Source: Anaerolineales bacterium
GTDB lineage: Bacteria; Chloroflexota; Anaerolineae; Anaerolineales; Villigracilaceae
Assembly (NCBI GenBank): GCA_023382595.1
Contig: JAHDWB010000001.1
Location: forward strand, 186,001-250,000
Direction: 5' to 3'
Length of the DNA: 64,000 nucleotides
In this document: positions 8,528 to 17,972 of the stretch, one piece after another
Layout: each line of letters starts with the position of its first letter
How positions within the stretch are numbered: the stretch's first letter is position 1
The notes under the pieces: generated by a model
Told to the model about the DNA's origin: nothing
Databases searched by the model: none
Seen by the model: the letters and a program-made list of their open reading frames with translations, nothing else
Program-made: the position numbers and the translations under genes

Positions 8528-8977
8528 CTACTTTGAAGGCTTGCGCGGGAGTAATGCGCGCGGTGAAAGTCTCGCCTTTTTGTCTTTATTGTAAACGACA
8601 CGGCTGGACTGCACACGTTCCGCGCCAAAGTTTATAACAATCGCCAACTCGAGACCGGTCGCTTTCAAATAGGATAATGCCTGTTGTTCATGGATTTTTG
8701 CAATTTCACTCACGGCTTTGTATTCCAGGATAACTCGCCCATCGGCTATATTGTCAAGAATAAACTCGCCGATCGGTTCATCCTTATATAGAACTTTGAT
8801 GCGCTTTTGCCGCTCTAAACTCACACCATTTCTGGCAAGTTCACGATTCATGGCTTCTTCATAAATCGCCTCGGGAAAACCTGGTCCAAGTGCATTATGG
8901 ACTTCAAACGCCGACTTCATGATTAAGTATGACAACTCTTTTTCAACAATGTAAATTTCCGACATCTCAAAATCCAT
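8528..8977 (-). CDS. GxxExxY family protein
   Basis: 149 residues with the family signature GFPEAIY followed by EEAMNREL, and the later VILEYKAV and ATGLELAIVINFGA segments. These have the pattern of a PD-(D/E)xK nuclease-like fold (Glu then ExK), though no activity is established for the family. The C-terminal tail is basic. ATG 8977 was used; ATG 8965 (MSEIYIVEK) is an alternative and neither has a clear ribosome site. It is inserted between the M24 peptidase and selA and bracketed by inverted repeats, one of which provides the selA stop codon. A second copy is at 28633-29010. Confidence 0.85.
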   Translation of the reverse strand: MDFEMSEIYIVEKELSYLIMKSAFEVHNALGPGFPEAIYEEAMNRELARNGVSLERQKRIKVLYKDEPIGEFILDNIADGRVILEYKAVSEIAKIHEQQALSYLKATGLELAIVINFGAERVQSSRVVYNKDKKARLSPRALLPRKPSK

Positions 8978-8979
8978 TC

Positions 8980-9012
8980 GCCTTATTCGAAAATTTGCGT
9001 CATTCGTGTTTA
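8980..9012 (-). repeat. Right inverted repeat flanking the first GxxExxY gene
   Basis: On the minus strand it reads TTAAACACGAATG then CAAATTTTCGAATAAGG, closely matching the left copy at 8481-8519. Its outer end contains the TAA stop of selA. Confidence 0.5.
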
Positions 9013-10371
9013 AGATACTTTCAGAAGATTTTTTAAACCGACCAGCAACGCACCCTCCTGTTCCGGCAGGACGGTGCGCGGGTCGAGCAAGATTTTCTCG
9101 TTTTCGGTGCGCGCGATGATCGGCGGATTGTTCTTCCGCAACGCGCGTAAAAATTTTTCGGCGGATCGGACACTCAATTCAAGCAAATAGGTCGGGATGG
9201 ATTCATCGGGGAGCGATCCGCCCCCCACTGTGGATTCGCCCACCACGACAATCCCCTCTCCCAATTCCGTGCGCCACGCCTCCGCCCGACCTCGAACCTG
9301 TTCCACTGTCAGGGACATCATCTTCAGGATGGGAACTTCACGCTCCGCCTCATCCTTGAGGTAATGCATCAGCGTCGCGGACAGCGCCGCAAGACAAGCC
9401 TTGTCTGCGCGGACGGCGCGGGCGAGCGCATGTTTCTTTATCTTGTCGAGCAGAGCTTTCTTCCCAATGATGATCCCCGCCTGCGGACCGCCCAGCAGTT
9501 TGTCGCCAGAAAATAGAATCACATCCGCGCCCGCCTGCATGGACTCTTGCACGGTCGGTTCATGGGAAAAGCCATACTTTGCGGTGTCATACAATGCACC
9601 GGAACCAAGATCGTCCACAACGGGAACGCTTGCTTCATGAGCTTTTTCCACAATGTCTTTGAGTTCAGGCTCTTCAGTAAACCCGACGATCTTGAAATTG
9701 GAACGATGCGCGCGCATGACGAGCGCAGTCGGTTCTTCGAGAGCGATCTCGTAATCCGCCAAACGGACTTTGTTCGTCGCGCCCACCTCCACAAGTTTCG
9801 CACCGGAACTTTTCATCACGTCAGGCACGCGGAAGCCGCCGCCGATCTCAACGAGTTGCGAACGGGCAATGACCACGCGTTTTCGGTTCGCCAATGCAGA
9901 AAGTGTCAGCAGAACCGCCGAAGCGCAGTTATTGACCACCAATGCGGACTCGGCACCTGTCAGTTTTTGAAGCAGGGATTCAGCATGAACAAGGCGAGAA
10001 CCGCGCTTGCCGGTTACCAAGTCAAATTCGAGGTTGGAGTAGCCGCGTGAGACGATGTCCATGGCGCGGATGGCGGCGTCGCTCAACGGGGCGCGACCAA
10101 GATTGGTGTGCAGGATCACGCCCGAGGCGTTGATGACCGGGACAAGGGTCGGCTTCGTCCATGCGGCGAGGGTGGATTCAGCCCGGGCGAGGATCAGGTC
10201 TGCTAAAGGCAGGGCAGTTATCTCCCCCGATTTGAAGCGCGCTCTTACATCATCCAGCACAAAACGAATGGCATCCAATGTCAACGGTCTGCCAAAGCGC
10301 GCGATCAAATGCGCGGCAGTTGTGGTCTGCAAAAGCTGTTCGACGGAAGGAAGGTTACGAAGCGTCGTCAT
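9010..10371 (-). CDS. selA: L-seryl-tRNA(Sec) selenium transferase
   Basis: PLP enzyme that converts seryl-tRNA(Sec) to selenocysteinyl-tRNA(Sec) using selenophosphate. At 453 residues it is full length. Seen are the N-terminal helical domain (LPSVEQLL), the INASGVILHTNLGRAPLS segment at 80-97, and the PLP Lys at 291 in FSGDKLLGGPQAG. Its stop codon lies in a repeat. The start ATG 10371 overlaps the end of the upstream membrane protein gene by 17 bases. Its partner selB is 38 kb away at 48463. Confidence 0.96.
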   Translation of the reverse strand: MTTLRNLPSVEQLLQTTTAAHLIARFGRPLTLDAIRFVLDDVRARFKSGEITALPLADLILARAESTLAAWTKPTLVPVINASGVILHTNLGRAPLSDAAIRAMDIVSRGYSNLEFDLVTGKRGSRLVHAESLLQKLTGAESALVVNNCASAVLLTLSALANRKRVVIARSQLVEIGGGFRVPDVMKSSGAKLVEVGATNKVRLADYEIALEEPTALVMRAHRSNFKIVGFTEEPELKDIVEKAHEASVPVVDDLGSGALYDTAKYGFSHEPTVQESMQAGADVILFSGDKLLGGPQAGIIIGKKALLDKIKKHALARAVRADKACLAALSATLMHYLKDEAEREVPILKMMSLTVEQVRGRAEAWRTELGEGIVVVGESTVGGGSLPDESIPTYLLELSVRSAEKFLRALRKNNPPIIARTENEKILLDPRTVLPEQEGALLVGLKNLLKVS

Positions 10372-10771
10372 CGTCGGGGATTTCTGGAATGCGGCGGCTG
10401 GCTTTCTCTCGGACGCGGATGAAATATTCAGCGGCGATCAAACCGCCTGCCAATCCAAAGATCACATAGAGGGAAAGGAGACGCCCAAGTTGAAGCCATG
10501 CCAGCGTGACGCCGTACACGCCCACCCACATGGATTGACGAATGATGACATTGGCATCAGCGGGCGGTTCGGTTGGGAAACGTTGATGAAGAAAATATAC
10601 AATGGGCAGCGCCGTGCCGGTAAGCGCCATCAGGGTGAGTGCGAAAAATCCCCAGCGGGACCAAACCAAAGGCAGGGTTTGGGTAATAACCAGATACAGA
10701 CCGCCCCAGCCGATCAGGATCAACGCCAGCGCGGAGAATCCAAACGGCTTGAAAGTGAGTTTCTCGTCCAT
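10355..10771 (-). CDS. Four-helix integral membrane protein of unknown function
   Basis: 138 residues with four predicted membrane helices near 13-32, 40-62, 80-97 and 100-118, and an acidic tail ending DDDDAS. I recognise no family. It overlaps selA by 17 bases, so the two are probably cotranscribed. The start codon lies 7 bases after a perfect TATAAT on the minus strand and has no Shine-Dalgarno sequence, so the transcript is probably leaderless. Confidence 0.75.
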   Translation of the reverse strand: MDEKLTFKPFGFSALALILIGWGGLYLVITQTLPLVWSRWGFFALTLMALTGTALPIVYFLHQRFPTEPPADANVIIRQSMWVGVYGVTLAWLQLGRLLSLYVIFGLAGGLIAAEYFIRVREKASRRIPEIPDDDDAS

Positions 10772-10778
10772 TGGCAGA

Positions 10779-10784
10779 ATTATA
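10779..10784 (-). promoter_or_regulatory. TATAAT promoter of the membrane protein-selA unit
   Basis: A perfect TATAAT lies 7 bases before ATG 10771. TTGGCA lies 15 bases further upstream (10800-10805), a short spacer. The predicted start of transcription coincides with the start codon. Confidence 0.55.
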
Positions 10785-10815
10785 CCCGCAGAAAGATTCT
10801 GCCAACGGCGGTCCG

Positions 10816-11862
10816 TTACTGCAAGGGATTCCAGATGATCGAGAACACAATGGCAAGCACGATCAGCAATGCCGCGAGCGCAACGAATACGGCGCTGACC
10901 TCCGTCGTCTCGGTAACTGTGATGAGGTGCGTGGGCAGGTTTTCGTAGACTTCGCGCAATTCGGTTGAACTTTCAGCCAGATAATAGGAAGCATCGGTTA
11001 TCTCGGCAACCAGTTTGAGGGTCTCTTCGTCGATCTCCCTGCGGAAGCCGCCTCCGCCTCCCCCGCCAAAGAACGGACTGAACTGTTCGGTGAACTGATA
11101 GGGAGACGAAACCCCGCAGTTCATCATGGAGGTGTTGTTCGTCGTGCCAAAGCCGATAGTGAAGACCCGGACGCCCCGTTCCGCTGCCAGTTCCGCCGCA
11201 TAGAGCGGATGCGTGCCTGTGGTGGTGACGCCGTCTGTAAGCAGGACAACAATGGCTGGCACATATTCGCCTTCGGGCATGGGTGTCGGCTCCATACCTG
11301 AATACGGACTGGCGACCGTGTCATCGATCTCAGAGATCGCATCCAGTGACATGAGAATCCCTTCACCGATGGCAGTGCGGCGCGCAGTGGTCAGATTCTT
11401 GATGGCGGTCTCCAGCAATGCCTTGTCCGTGGTGGGAGCCTGCACGACAACGGCATATCCCGCAAAGGCAACGACACCGATCTGCGTATTCGCATCCTGC
11501 AGTTTAATGAATCCCAGCGCCGCGGACTTGGCGGCTTCGAGCCGGTTCGGTGAAATATCCGTGGAGCACATACTGCGCGAAACATCGATGGCGAGGATGA
11601 TGGTCGCATTGGAGGCGGGCACCGTGATGGTCGATACAGGGCGCGCCATCGCCATGATCAGGCTGGACATCGCCAGCAGAAACAAGACGAAGGGCAAATG
11701 CCGCTTCCACTTTGATTGTTTTTGGACCACGTCCCGCACCAGAGACAAGCTGGAGAACCGTACCGAGGCGGGTTTGCGGCGGCGCAGGATCCAAACATAG
11801 GCGAGGATCAACAGGGGAATCAATCCCAACAGATAAAGCAAATAAGACCAGATGAATTCCAT
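10816..11862 (-). CDS. von Willebrand factor A domain membrane protein (BatA/BatB-like), second copy
   Basis: 348 residues: two N-terminal membrane helices (about 5-25 and 57-75), a vWA domain with the MIDAS motif DVSRSM near 92-97 and the later LTDG metal ligand, and a C-terminal helix near 325-345. This is the BatA layout, with the vWA domain exposed between membrane anchors. A run of seven glycines precedes FRREIDEE, an addition the neighbouring paralogue lacks. ATG 11862 has a near-perfect AGGAGG site. It lies 42 bases after the first vWA gene in a MoxR-DUF58-vWA-vWA operon, usually linked to envelope stress or aerotolerance and to metal-dependent protein assembly. The substrate is unknown. 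Confidence 0.9.
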   Translation of the reverse strand: MEFIWSYLLYLLGLIPLLILAYVWILRRRKPASVRFSSLSLVRDVVQKQSKWKRHLPFVLFLLAMSSLIMAMARPVSTITVPASNATIILAIDVSRSMCSTDISPNRLEAAKSAALGFIKLQDANTQIGVVAFAGYAVVVQAPTTDKALLETAIKNLTTARRTAIGEGILMSLDAISEIDDTVASPYSGMEPTPMPEGEYVPAIVVLLTDGVTTTGTHPLYAAELAAERGVRVFTIGFGTTNNTSMMNCGVSSPYQFTEQFSPFFGGGGGGGFRREIDEETLKLVAEITDASYYLAESSTELREVYENLPTHLITVTETTEVSAVFVALAALLIVLAIVFSIIWNPLQ

Positions 11863-11904
11863 CAGTACCTCCTAACAGGGCTTTCCATGTGCAAGTCATT
11901 CATC

Positions 11905-12915
11905 CTACGGCACACGACTAAACCAGAGCAGGGACAACATGCCGCCAACCAGCAGGATGAGGATGCTCACGCCCGCAAAGATGGACGTAACTTCGGTCTC
12001 TTCCTGCTTGAAAAGCAGGCGCGGTTCGATGCTTTCATACACCTCGCGCAGGTCTTCCTCGTTTTGCGCGTTGAAATACAGACCATCCGTGATCTCGGCG
12101 ATTTGCCTGAGCGACGCTTCATCCACCTGCGTAAAAACAGAAAACCCATTGACCTCCAGCACCGTCCCTTCCGCGCTGCCGATGGCGATCGTATGAATGC
12201 GGACTCCCTGTTCCGCCGCGAACTCCGCCGCCGCCAGTGGGTCGGGGTCCATGTTGTTCTCGCCATCCGTCAGCAGGACGATGACCGCGGAGTTATCGTC
12301 CACGATCATGGTCGGTTCGATGTCTTCCAGATTGGGGAGCTCATTTTCATCAAAACTCACCACAGGCTCCATACCTGTCGCTGCAGCGATCGTATTCAAT
12401 GAAACCACGATCCCATTCGCCACGGACGTGCCGCGCTGAGGACGCAGGCGGCTGATCGCATCCAGAATTTCCGCCTGATCGTCCGTTGGCAATTGGACGG
12501 AAAATCCGCTGTCGCTGAACGCCACAATGCCCACCTGCACCGTGGACGGCTGGCGCGAGACGAACTCGCTCGCCACCGCCTTTGCGGCTTCAAGGCGGTT
12601 CGGGGCGAAATCCTCCGCCGCCATGCTGCCAGAAACATCAAAGGCAAGGATGACGATGCCCTCCACGCGCGGCAATCCCACCACCATTTGCGGACGCGCC
12701 AGCGCAAGGAACAGGACGATCAACCCGACCAGAAATAAGACTGCCGAGATATGACGGCGCGCGCCGATCCCCTTCCCCGCCGCCTGCTGAACCAGCCCCA
12801 AACTTCCATAGCGCAGGGTAAGTTTTTTGCGCCGCTCCTGCATCCGCAGATACAACAATACCAGAAGCGGAATTGCAAGCAGCGTCCAAAGCATTTGATA
12901 CCAGATGAATGCCAT
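11905..12915 (-). CDS. von Willebrand factor A domain membrane protein (BatA-like), first copy
   Basis: 336 residues with the same layout as the next gene: N-terminal helix, second helix near 58-75, vWA domain with MIDAS DVSGSM near 92-97 and LTDGENN further on, and a C-terminal helix near 310-330. The two paralogues are clearly related but divergent, so the duplication is old. The start lies 2 bases after the DUF58 stop, indicating translational coupling. Confidence 0.92.
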   Translation of the reverse strand: MAFIWYQMLWTLLAIPLLVLLYLRMQERRKKLTLRYGSLGLVQQAAGKGIGARRHISAVLFLVGLIVLFLALARPQMVVGLPRVEGIVILAFDVSGSMAAEDFAPNRLEAAKAVASEFVSRQPSTVQVGIVAFSDSGFSVQLPTDDQAEILDAISRLRPQRGTSVANGIVVSLNTIAAATGMEPVVSFDENELPNLEDIEPTMIVDDNSAVIVLLTDGENNMDPDPLAAAEFAAEQGVRIHTIAIGSAEGTVLEVNGFSVFTQVDEASLRQIAEITDGLYFNAQNEEDLREVYESIEPRLLFKQEETEVTSIFAGVSILILLVGGMLSLLWFSRVP

Positions 12916-13785
12916 GACTACTTCTTCCGCTGTCTCCGCACCATCACAAAACTTGCGATGGCGTGCATCAAATCGCCTTCGGTCGAAAGCGGCAGCACGT
13001 CCACGCCCGCGCGTTTGAACGTTTCCATCAACGCCGTTTCACGCGCCTGTGCCGCATCCGCAAACCGCTGGCGAAACTTTTTATCGTGCGTATCCACATA
13101 GATCTGCTCGCCCGTTTCGGCATCTTCCAAAACCACCGGACCAACATCCGGCAGCTGCATCTCGCGCGGGTCCCACAAGCGGACGGCGATGACTTCATGC
13201 CGCTGCGCAAGCAATTTCAACGGACGCTCCCAACCGGGCGTACTGATGAAATCGGACACGATGAACACCAGCGAACGCTTCTTGATACCGTGCAATGCAC
13301 CTTTGATCAGCATGGATAGATCGGTCATCGGAGATTGCTTCAACTGCGGCTGTTTGAGCAGATCATTGATCAATCTCAGGACCTGCATCCGTCCGCCTCG
13401 CGCCGGGACCGTGCTCTGGATCCTGCTCCCATACATGATCGCCCCGACGCGGTTCCCGTGCCGCGTCAACAACCGTGACAGCGTCGCGACGAAATCGATC
13501 AGCACCATCCGTTTTGGATTTTCCAGCGCGCCAAAATCCACGGACGGACTCAGATCGAGCAGGAACCACGCGATGATCTCGCGGTCTTCCATGTACTCGC
13601 GGACATACGGCGTATCCATGCGCGCGCTGACGTTCCAGTCGATGTAGCGGATGTCATCGCCGGGCTGGTACTCGCGCAAGTCGGCAAAGTCCACGCCCGA
13701 GCCGCGGAACAGACTGCGGTAATCGCCCTGCAAATAGCCATCCAACTTGCGGATGACCTGCCAGTCCAAGCGATGCAGAATGCGC

Positions 13786-14793
<1,008 letters not shown>

Positions 14794-14830
14794 GTGATGG
14801 TCTCCTAAGTTTGTCTGTCGTTATGAGAAG

Positions 14831-14926
14831 TAACGAAGCAATCTCCCAATAAGACGAGGATTGCTTCGCCCTATTGATTTCGATACGGGCTTCGCCCTAC
14901 TCAATCAACGGGGTCTCGCAATGACG
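14831..14926. repeat. Composite dispersed repeat (GAAGCAATCTC family with nested CGATAC hairpin)
   Basis: CGAAGCAATC at 14834 is inverted as GATTGCTTCG near 14858-14867, and the element ends in CTCGCAATGACG. Nested at 14874-14908 is a hairpin with arms TTGATT/AATCAA and GGGC/GCCC that keeps TCGATAC and ACTCAA. Related copies are at 15944-15998 and 17857-17953. Confidence 0.65.
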
Positions 14927-14932
14927 CAGCAA

Positions 14933-15769
14933 TTAATACGGCGGCGACCCCATGCCGCCGACGGCGATATTGATCGGCACGGCAAAGCCGATGCCAACGA
15001 AGAAATTTTCATCGGTGGGGTTGATCAAGCCGGTGACAATGCCAATGACATGACCGCTGCGGTTCAGCAGCGGTCCGCCCGAATTGCCGGGGTTGGCGGC
15101 GGCGTCAAACTGGATCATACCCGGGATCTCAAGATCACTATCCGGCGCGCGAAAGACGCGGTCAAAGCCCGAGATCACGCCCGCGCTCATCGAGCTGTAC
15201 AGTCCAAAGGGGTTGCCGACGACAAACGCCTCATCCCCCACGCGCATGGAATTGGGATTGCCCAACACAGCCGGGACGACAAAGAGCGGCGTGTCATACG
15301 CCTGCAAAACGGCAAGGTCATATTCGGGTCTGCGCATGACCACCGCCGCCTGCGACTGCGTGCCATCCGCGAAGGTGACCGTGACCTGATTCGCCCCTTC
15401 GATGACGTGCAGACTGGTGAGGATGCTGCCGAAGCGATCCACGACCACGCCGCTGCCCAAGCCGAAATCTGATCGCTCGTGCCCATTCCCCCGCTCCACC
15501 TGAACCAGCACCAGCGAGGGACGGATGGCTTGATAGACCTGTGACGAATACGAAGGCGGAGCCGTGGCGGACGCCATGACCTCCACAATGGACGCTTCGA
15601 CGTCCCTGCGCGTTAACTGTTGAGACTGTATAAAGAACAGGTGATAGAGAAAGAGCGTGACCAGCGCCGCAAAGACCCCATATGCGAAGGGCAAGCCGCG
15701 CCGCAGATGGGACCGGGCAGTTCGATATCTCCCCCGCCACACTTTCAGTTTTGATTCGGTTTCGCTCAT
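14933..15769 (-). CDS. Membrane-anchored trypsin-like serine protease (HtrA/S1C type, no PDZ)
   Basis: 278 residues. One N-terminal membrane helix (about 28-48, GVFAALVTLFLYHLFFI) is followed by a trypsin-like domain facing outward. The catalytic triad is visible: His in LTSLHVIEGA, Asp in EYDLAVLQA and Ser in NPGNSGGPLL. The chain stops soon after the protease domain (AVPINIAVGG), so the PDZ domain common in HtrA proteins is absent. Its stop lies at the edge of a dispersed repeat, so the C-terminus may have been remodelled by insertion. It is upstream of the MoxR operon on the same strand, but 139 bases of repeat separate them. Confidence 0.88.
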   Translation of the reverse strand: MSETESKLKVWRGRYRTARSHLRRGLPFAYGVFAALVTLFLYHLFFIQSQQLTRRDVEASIVEVMASATAPPSYSSQVYQAIRPSLVLVQVERGNGHERSDFGLGSGVVVDRFGSILTSLHVIEGANQVTVTFADGTQSQAAVVMRRPEYDLAVLQAYDTPLFVVPAVLGNPNSMRVGDEAFVVGNPFGLYSSMSAGVISGFDRVFRAPDSDLEIPGMIQFDAAANPGNSGGPLLNRSGHVIGIVTGLINPTDENFFVGIGFAVPINIAVGGMGSPPY

Positions 15770-15943
15770 GCTCCTTTTCCTTTGGCAGAAGAGATCGCTG
15801 GTTCAAGCCGAACGTCGTATCGATTGAAATCACTATAAAGCGTTGATTTAAGATAAAGATGAGAAACTTTATCGTTATCTTACAAGCGCAGGGGAATCGT
15901 CCGAAATCTCTCACGAAATTCACAGCTAATGTATACTTCCTTA

Positions 15944-15998
15944 TGTCGTTGCAGGGAGATTGCTTCACTCCCCGACTAGCGGGTCGCTCGCAATGACA
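15944..15998. repeat. 55-bp dispersed repeat with 9-bp terminal inverted repeats
   Basis: Starts TGTCGTTGC and ends GCAATGACA (8 of 9 bases inverted). The body holds GGGAGATTGCTTC. It is the simple form of the composite repeats at 14831 and 17857. The nitroreductase ribosome site follows directly. The rest of the 244-base gap between the protease and nitroreductase genes (15770-16013) shows a TATACT at 15932 but nothing else clear. Confidence 0.65.
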
Positions 15999-16013
15999 TA
16001 AAAGGAGAACACC

Positions 16014-16526
16014 ATGAACGTATCTGAAGCCATTCGATTGAAACGCGCCGTGCGGAAATTTCAGGACAAGCCCCTGCCCGATGAGGTAGTGCACGCCATC
16101 CTCAACGCGGGCAGACGCTCGCAATCGTCAAAGAATACGCAGGCGTGGCAGTTCATCGCCATAAAGGACAAGTCCATTTTGAAGGAACTCTCGACGTGCG
16201 GAGAGTGGGCGGGACATCTGGCTGGCGCGGCGCTGGCAGTTGCCATCCTGACCCCCGACCCGAGCGAGAAATTCCAGATCATGTTCGACGCGGGGCAGGC
16301 AGCGGCGTATATGCAGCTCGCCGCATGGGAGTTGGGAGTCGGCTCCGTCCCTGCTTCGATCTATGAAGCCGAAAAGGCGCGCGGAATTTTAGGCTTCCCC
16401 GCTGAGTGGCATTTACGCATCGCGCTCTCGTTCGGGTATCCGCTGGAGGAAGCGAAGTTGTCCGCGCCGCCGAAGAAGGGTGGACGGGCTGCGTTCGAGG
16501 ATGTGGTGCATTGGGATAAATGGTAA
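16014..16526 (+). CDS. Nitroreductase family protein
   Basis: 170 residues, an FMN-dependent oxidoreductase of the NfsA/Frp fold, usually a homodimer. The N-terminal SEAIRLKRAVRKFQDKP motif (near residues 3-19) binds the FMN phosphate, and RSQSSKNTQAWQF near 32-44 and the GFPAEW/ALSFGYP segment near the end match the family. Substrates could be nitroaromatics, quinones or flavins. ATG 16014 has an AAGGAG site 6 bases upstream. Confidence 0.93.
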   Translation: MNVSEAIRLKRAVRKFQDKPLPDEVVHAILNAGRRSQSSKNTQAWQFIAIKDKSILKELSTCGEWAGHLAGAALAVAILTPDPSEKFQIMFDAGQAAAYMQLAAWELGVGSVPASIYEAEKARGILGFPAEWHLRIALSFGYPLEEAKLSAPPKKGGRAAFEDVVHWDKW

Positions 16527-16571
16527 GTTATCAGTTGGCGACTTTAGATTACGAGTGGCGAGAGGTGTTTC

Positions 16572-17060
16572 ATGAAAATAGCAAAGGCAATGCGTACATG
16601 GGGCTGGGTGAGCTTCCGGTTGATGTGGCTTCCGTTCATCACGATCTTTATCGGCATGTGGGGTCTCCCGGAAGGAGAATATGACTGGGTGGAACTGCCC
16701 ATGCTGGCAAGGGTTTCGATGATCGCGGCGGGCTCGCTGGCAGCCCTCGCCCTGATCCTGTTGGTCGGGGCGGCTGTGGCCGGTCTTTTTGCGAACCGAT
16801 CCCTGCAGGAGAATGGACTGCCAGCCCAAGCCAAAATCGTGAAGGTGTGGGACACGGGGACGACCATCAACCATGACCCGCTGGTGCGGATGATATTGGA
16901 AGTCCATCCGCCGGGCGGGGCACCTTTTCAAGCCGAGACGGAACGGCTGGTCTCGCGTTTGCAGATCCCGCAGATCCAACCGGGCATGGTCGTGGAGGTC
17001 CGATATGACCCGGCGACAAACGCTGTCGCTCTCGCGGACGCTGAACCTGTAGAATCGTGA
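16572..17060 (+). CDS. DUF3592-like two-helix membrane protein
   Basis: 162 residues with membrane helices near 13-33 and 50-78, then a soluble beta-rich domain starting GLPAQAKIVKVWDTGTTIN and continuing with PLVRMILEV and VEVRYDP. That pattern (small-residue start, V.DTG, N.P, VRYDP end) resembles the DUF3592/SHOCT-associated domain of unknown function. It is 45 bases after the nitroreductase on the same strand. No functional partner is evident. Confidence 0.7.
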   Translation: MKIAKAMRTWGWVSFRLMWLPFITIFIGMWGLPEGEYDWVELPMLARVSMIAAGSLAALALILLVGAAVAGLFANRSLQENGLPAQAKIVKVWDTGTTINHDPLVRMILEVHPPGGAPFQAETERLVSRLQIPQIQPGMVVEVRYDPATNAVALADAEPVES

Positions 17061-17141
17061 TGCCACAATCATGAGTGAATATGAAGTTGATGCAAATATG
17101 GTCGCTCCCATTCGGCTATCCGCAGGAGAAAGGGCGGGCAG

Positions 17142-17251
17142 GCTGATCGGAGCCTGATTGGAGCTTGATTGGAGCTCGATTGGAGCTACAGTACAGGATG
17201 AGTACAGGATGGTTGGAGCTTGATCGAAGCTCGATTGGAGCCTGATCGGAG
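17142..17251 (+). repeat. Tandem array of an 11-bp unit
   Basis: Seven units of the form CTYGATYGGAG are arranged as four then three around a 33-base stretch that itself contains AGTACAGGATG repeats. The whole is exactly ten 11-base periods. The array lies in the 283-base gap before the membrane protein gene. Open frames across it on the minus strand are repeat artefacts. Confidence 0.75.
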
Positions 17252-17291
17252 CTAGGCAGAAGAAAAATCGGAGTAATTCTTCCATCGTGGG

Positions 17292-17297
17292 TATAAT
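17292..17297 (+). promoter_or_regulatory. TATAAT promoter of the membrane protein next to the TIR gene
   Basis: A perfect TATAAT lies 46 bases before ATG 17344, just after the 11-bp tandem array. No clear -35 is visible. The leader carries an AGGAAAGGA ribosome site. Confidence 0.5.
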
Positions 17298-17343
17298 ATG
17301 AGAAACCCGCATCCGCGGCAAATTGACAGGAAAGGATTAAGTC

Positions 17344-17784
17344 ATGGCTGCAAAAAAGAAGGTTGAGACAAAAGCCGAGTTCTCCCCCGAACAGATCAAG
17401 CACCTTGAATTCATTCAGGGAGTGATCACCCGCATGGGCTCGAACTCCTTCCAGATGAAGGGGTGGATGGTCGTGATCGTATCTGCGCTGCTGGCGATCT
17501 ATGCAGACAAGCAAAATCCGTTGTATGCGATCTTTGCGGTGCTGCCCACCGTCATCTTCTGGTGTTTGGATGCCTATTATCTGTGGCAGGAACGCAAGTT
17601 CAGGGGCGTTTACAATGATGTGGCAGGTATCACAAAGGACAACAAGGTGGAGCTCTTCTCAATGCCTGTCCAGTTGTACACGGGCAAAAAATACTCCTAT
17701 TGGAACGTTCTATTTTCCATAACGATCTGCACGCTTTATATTCCAGTAATCGCAATTCTGTTGGTGATCTATTTCTTTTTGTAG
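17344..17784 (+). CDS. Predicted four-helix membrane protein adjacent to the TIR-NB-ARC gene
   Basis: 146 residues: a basic, polar start with KHLEFIQGVITRMGSNSFQMKGW near residues 19-41, two close helices (about 41-57 and 60-78), a loop with DAYYLWQERKFRGVYNDV near 78-95, and a C-terminal hydrophobic stretch of about 120-146 ending the protein. I recall similar proteins of unknown function encoded next to TIR or other immunity genes, but cannot confirm that here. It lies 188 bases upstream of the TIR gene in the same direction, with a repeat between them. A role as a membrane effector or anchor is inference. ATG 17344 has an AGGAAAGGA site. Confidence 0.7.
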   Translation: MAAKKKVETKAEFSPEQIKHLEFIQGVITRMGSNSFQMKGWMVVIVSALLAIYADKQNPLYAIFAVLPTVIFWCLDAYYLWQERKFRGVYNDVAGITKDNKVELFSMPVQLYTGKKYSYWNVLFSITICTLYIPVIAILLVIYFFL

Positions 17785-17856
17785 GGCGCGCAGGTCGCTG
17801 CGGGTGACGGCGGGTTTCGACAATGTCGGCGCGAGTGTATGCAACCAGCGCCGCCG

Positions 17857-17953
17857 CGAAGCAATCCGTGGTTATAGGGAGATTGCTTCGCTCACTTGGT
17901 CTCGATACACCGCCTTCGGCGGCACTCGACCAGCGTTCTCTCGCAACGACATT
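17857..17953. repeat. Composite dispersed repeat before the TIR gene
   Basis: CGAAGCAATC is inverted as GATTGCTTCG (17881-17890), and the element ends CTCGCAACGACATTAA. A nested hairpin at 17897-17932 has arms TGGTC/GACCA and CCGCC/GGCGG around TTCG and keeps TCGATAC and ACTCGA. It belongs to the same family as 14831-14926. The TIR gene ribosome site begins 8 bases after it. Confidence 0.65.
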
Positions 17954-17972
17954 AATGGACAGGGAGTGTTAA

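Noticed and set aside
16413-17514. Minus-strand frames with repeated SSNQAPIEL-like peptide
   Set aside because: They cross the 11-bp tandem array and the nitroreductase and DUF3592-like genes, which are better supported on the plus strand.
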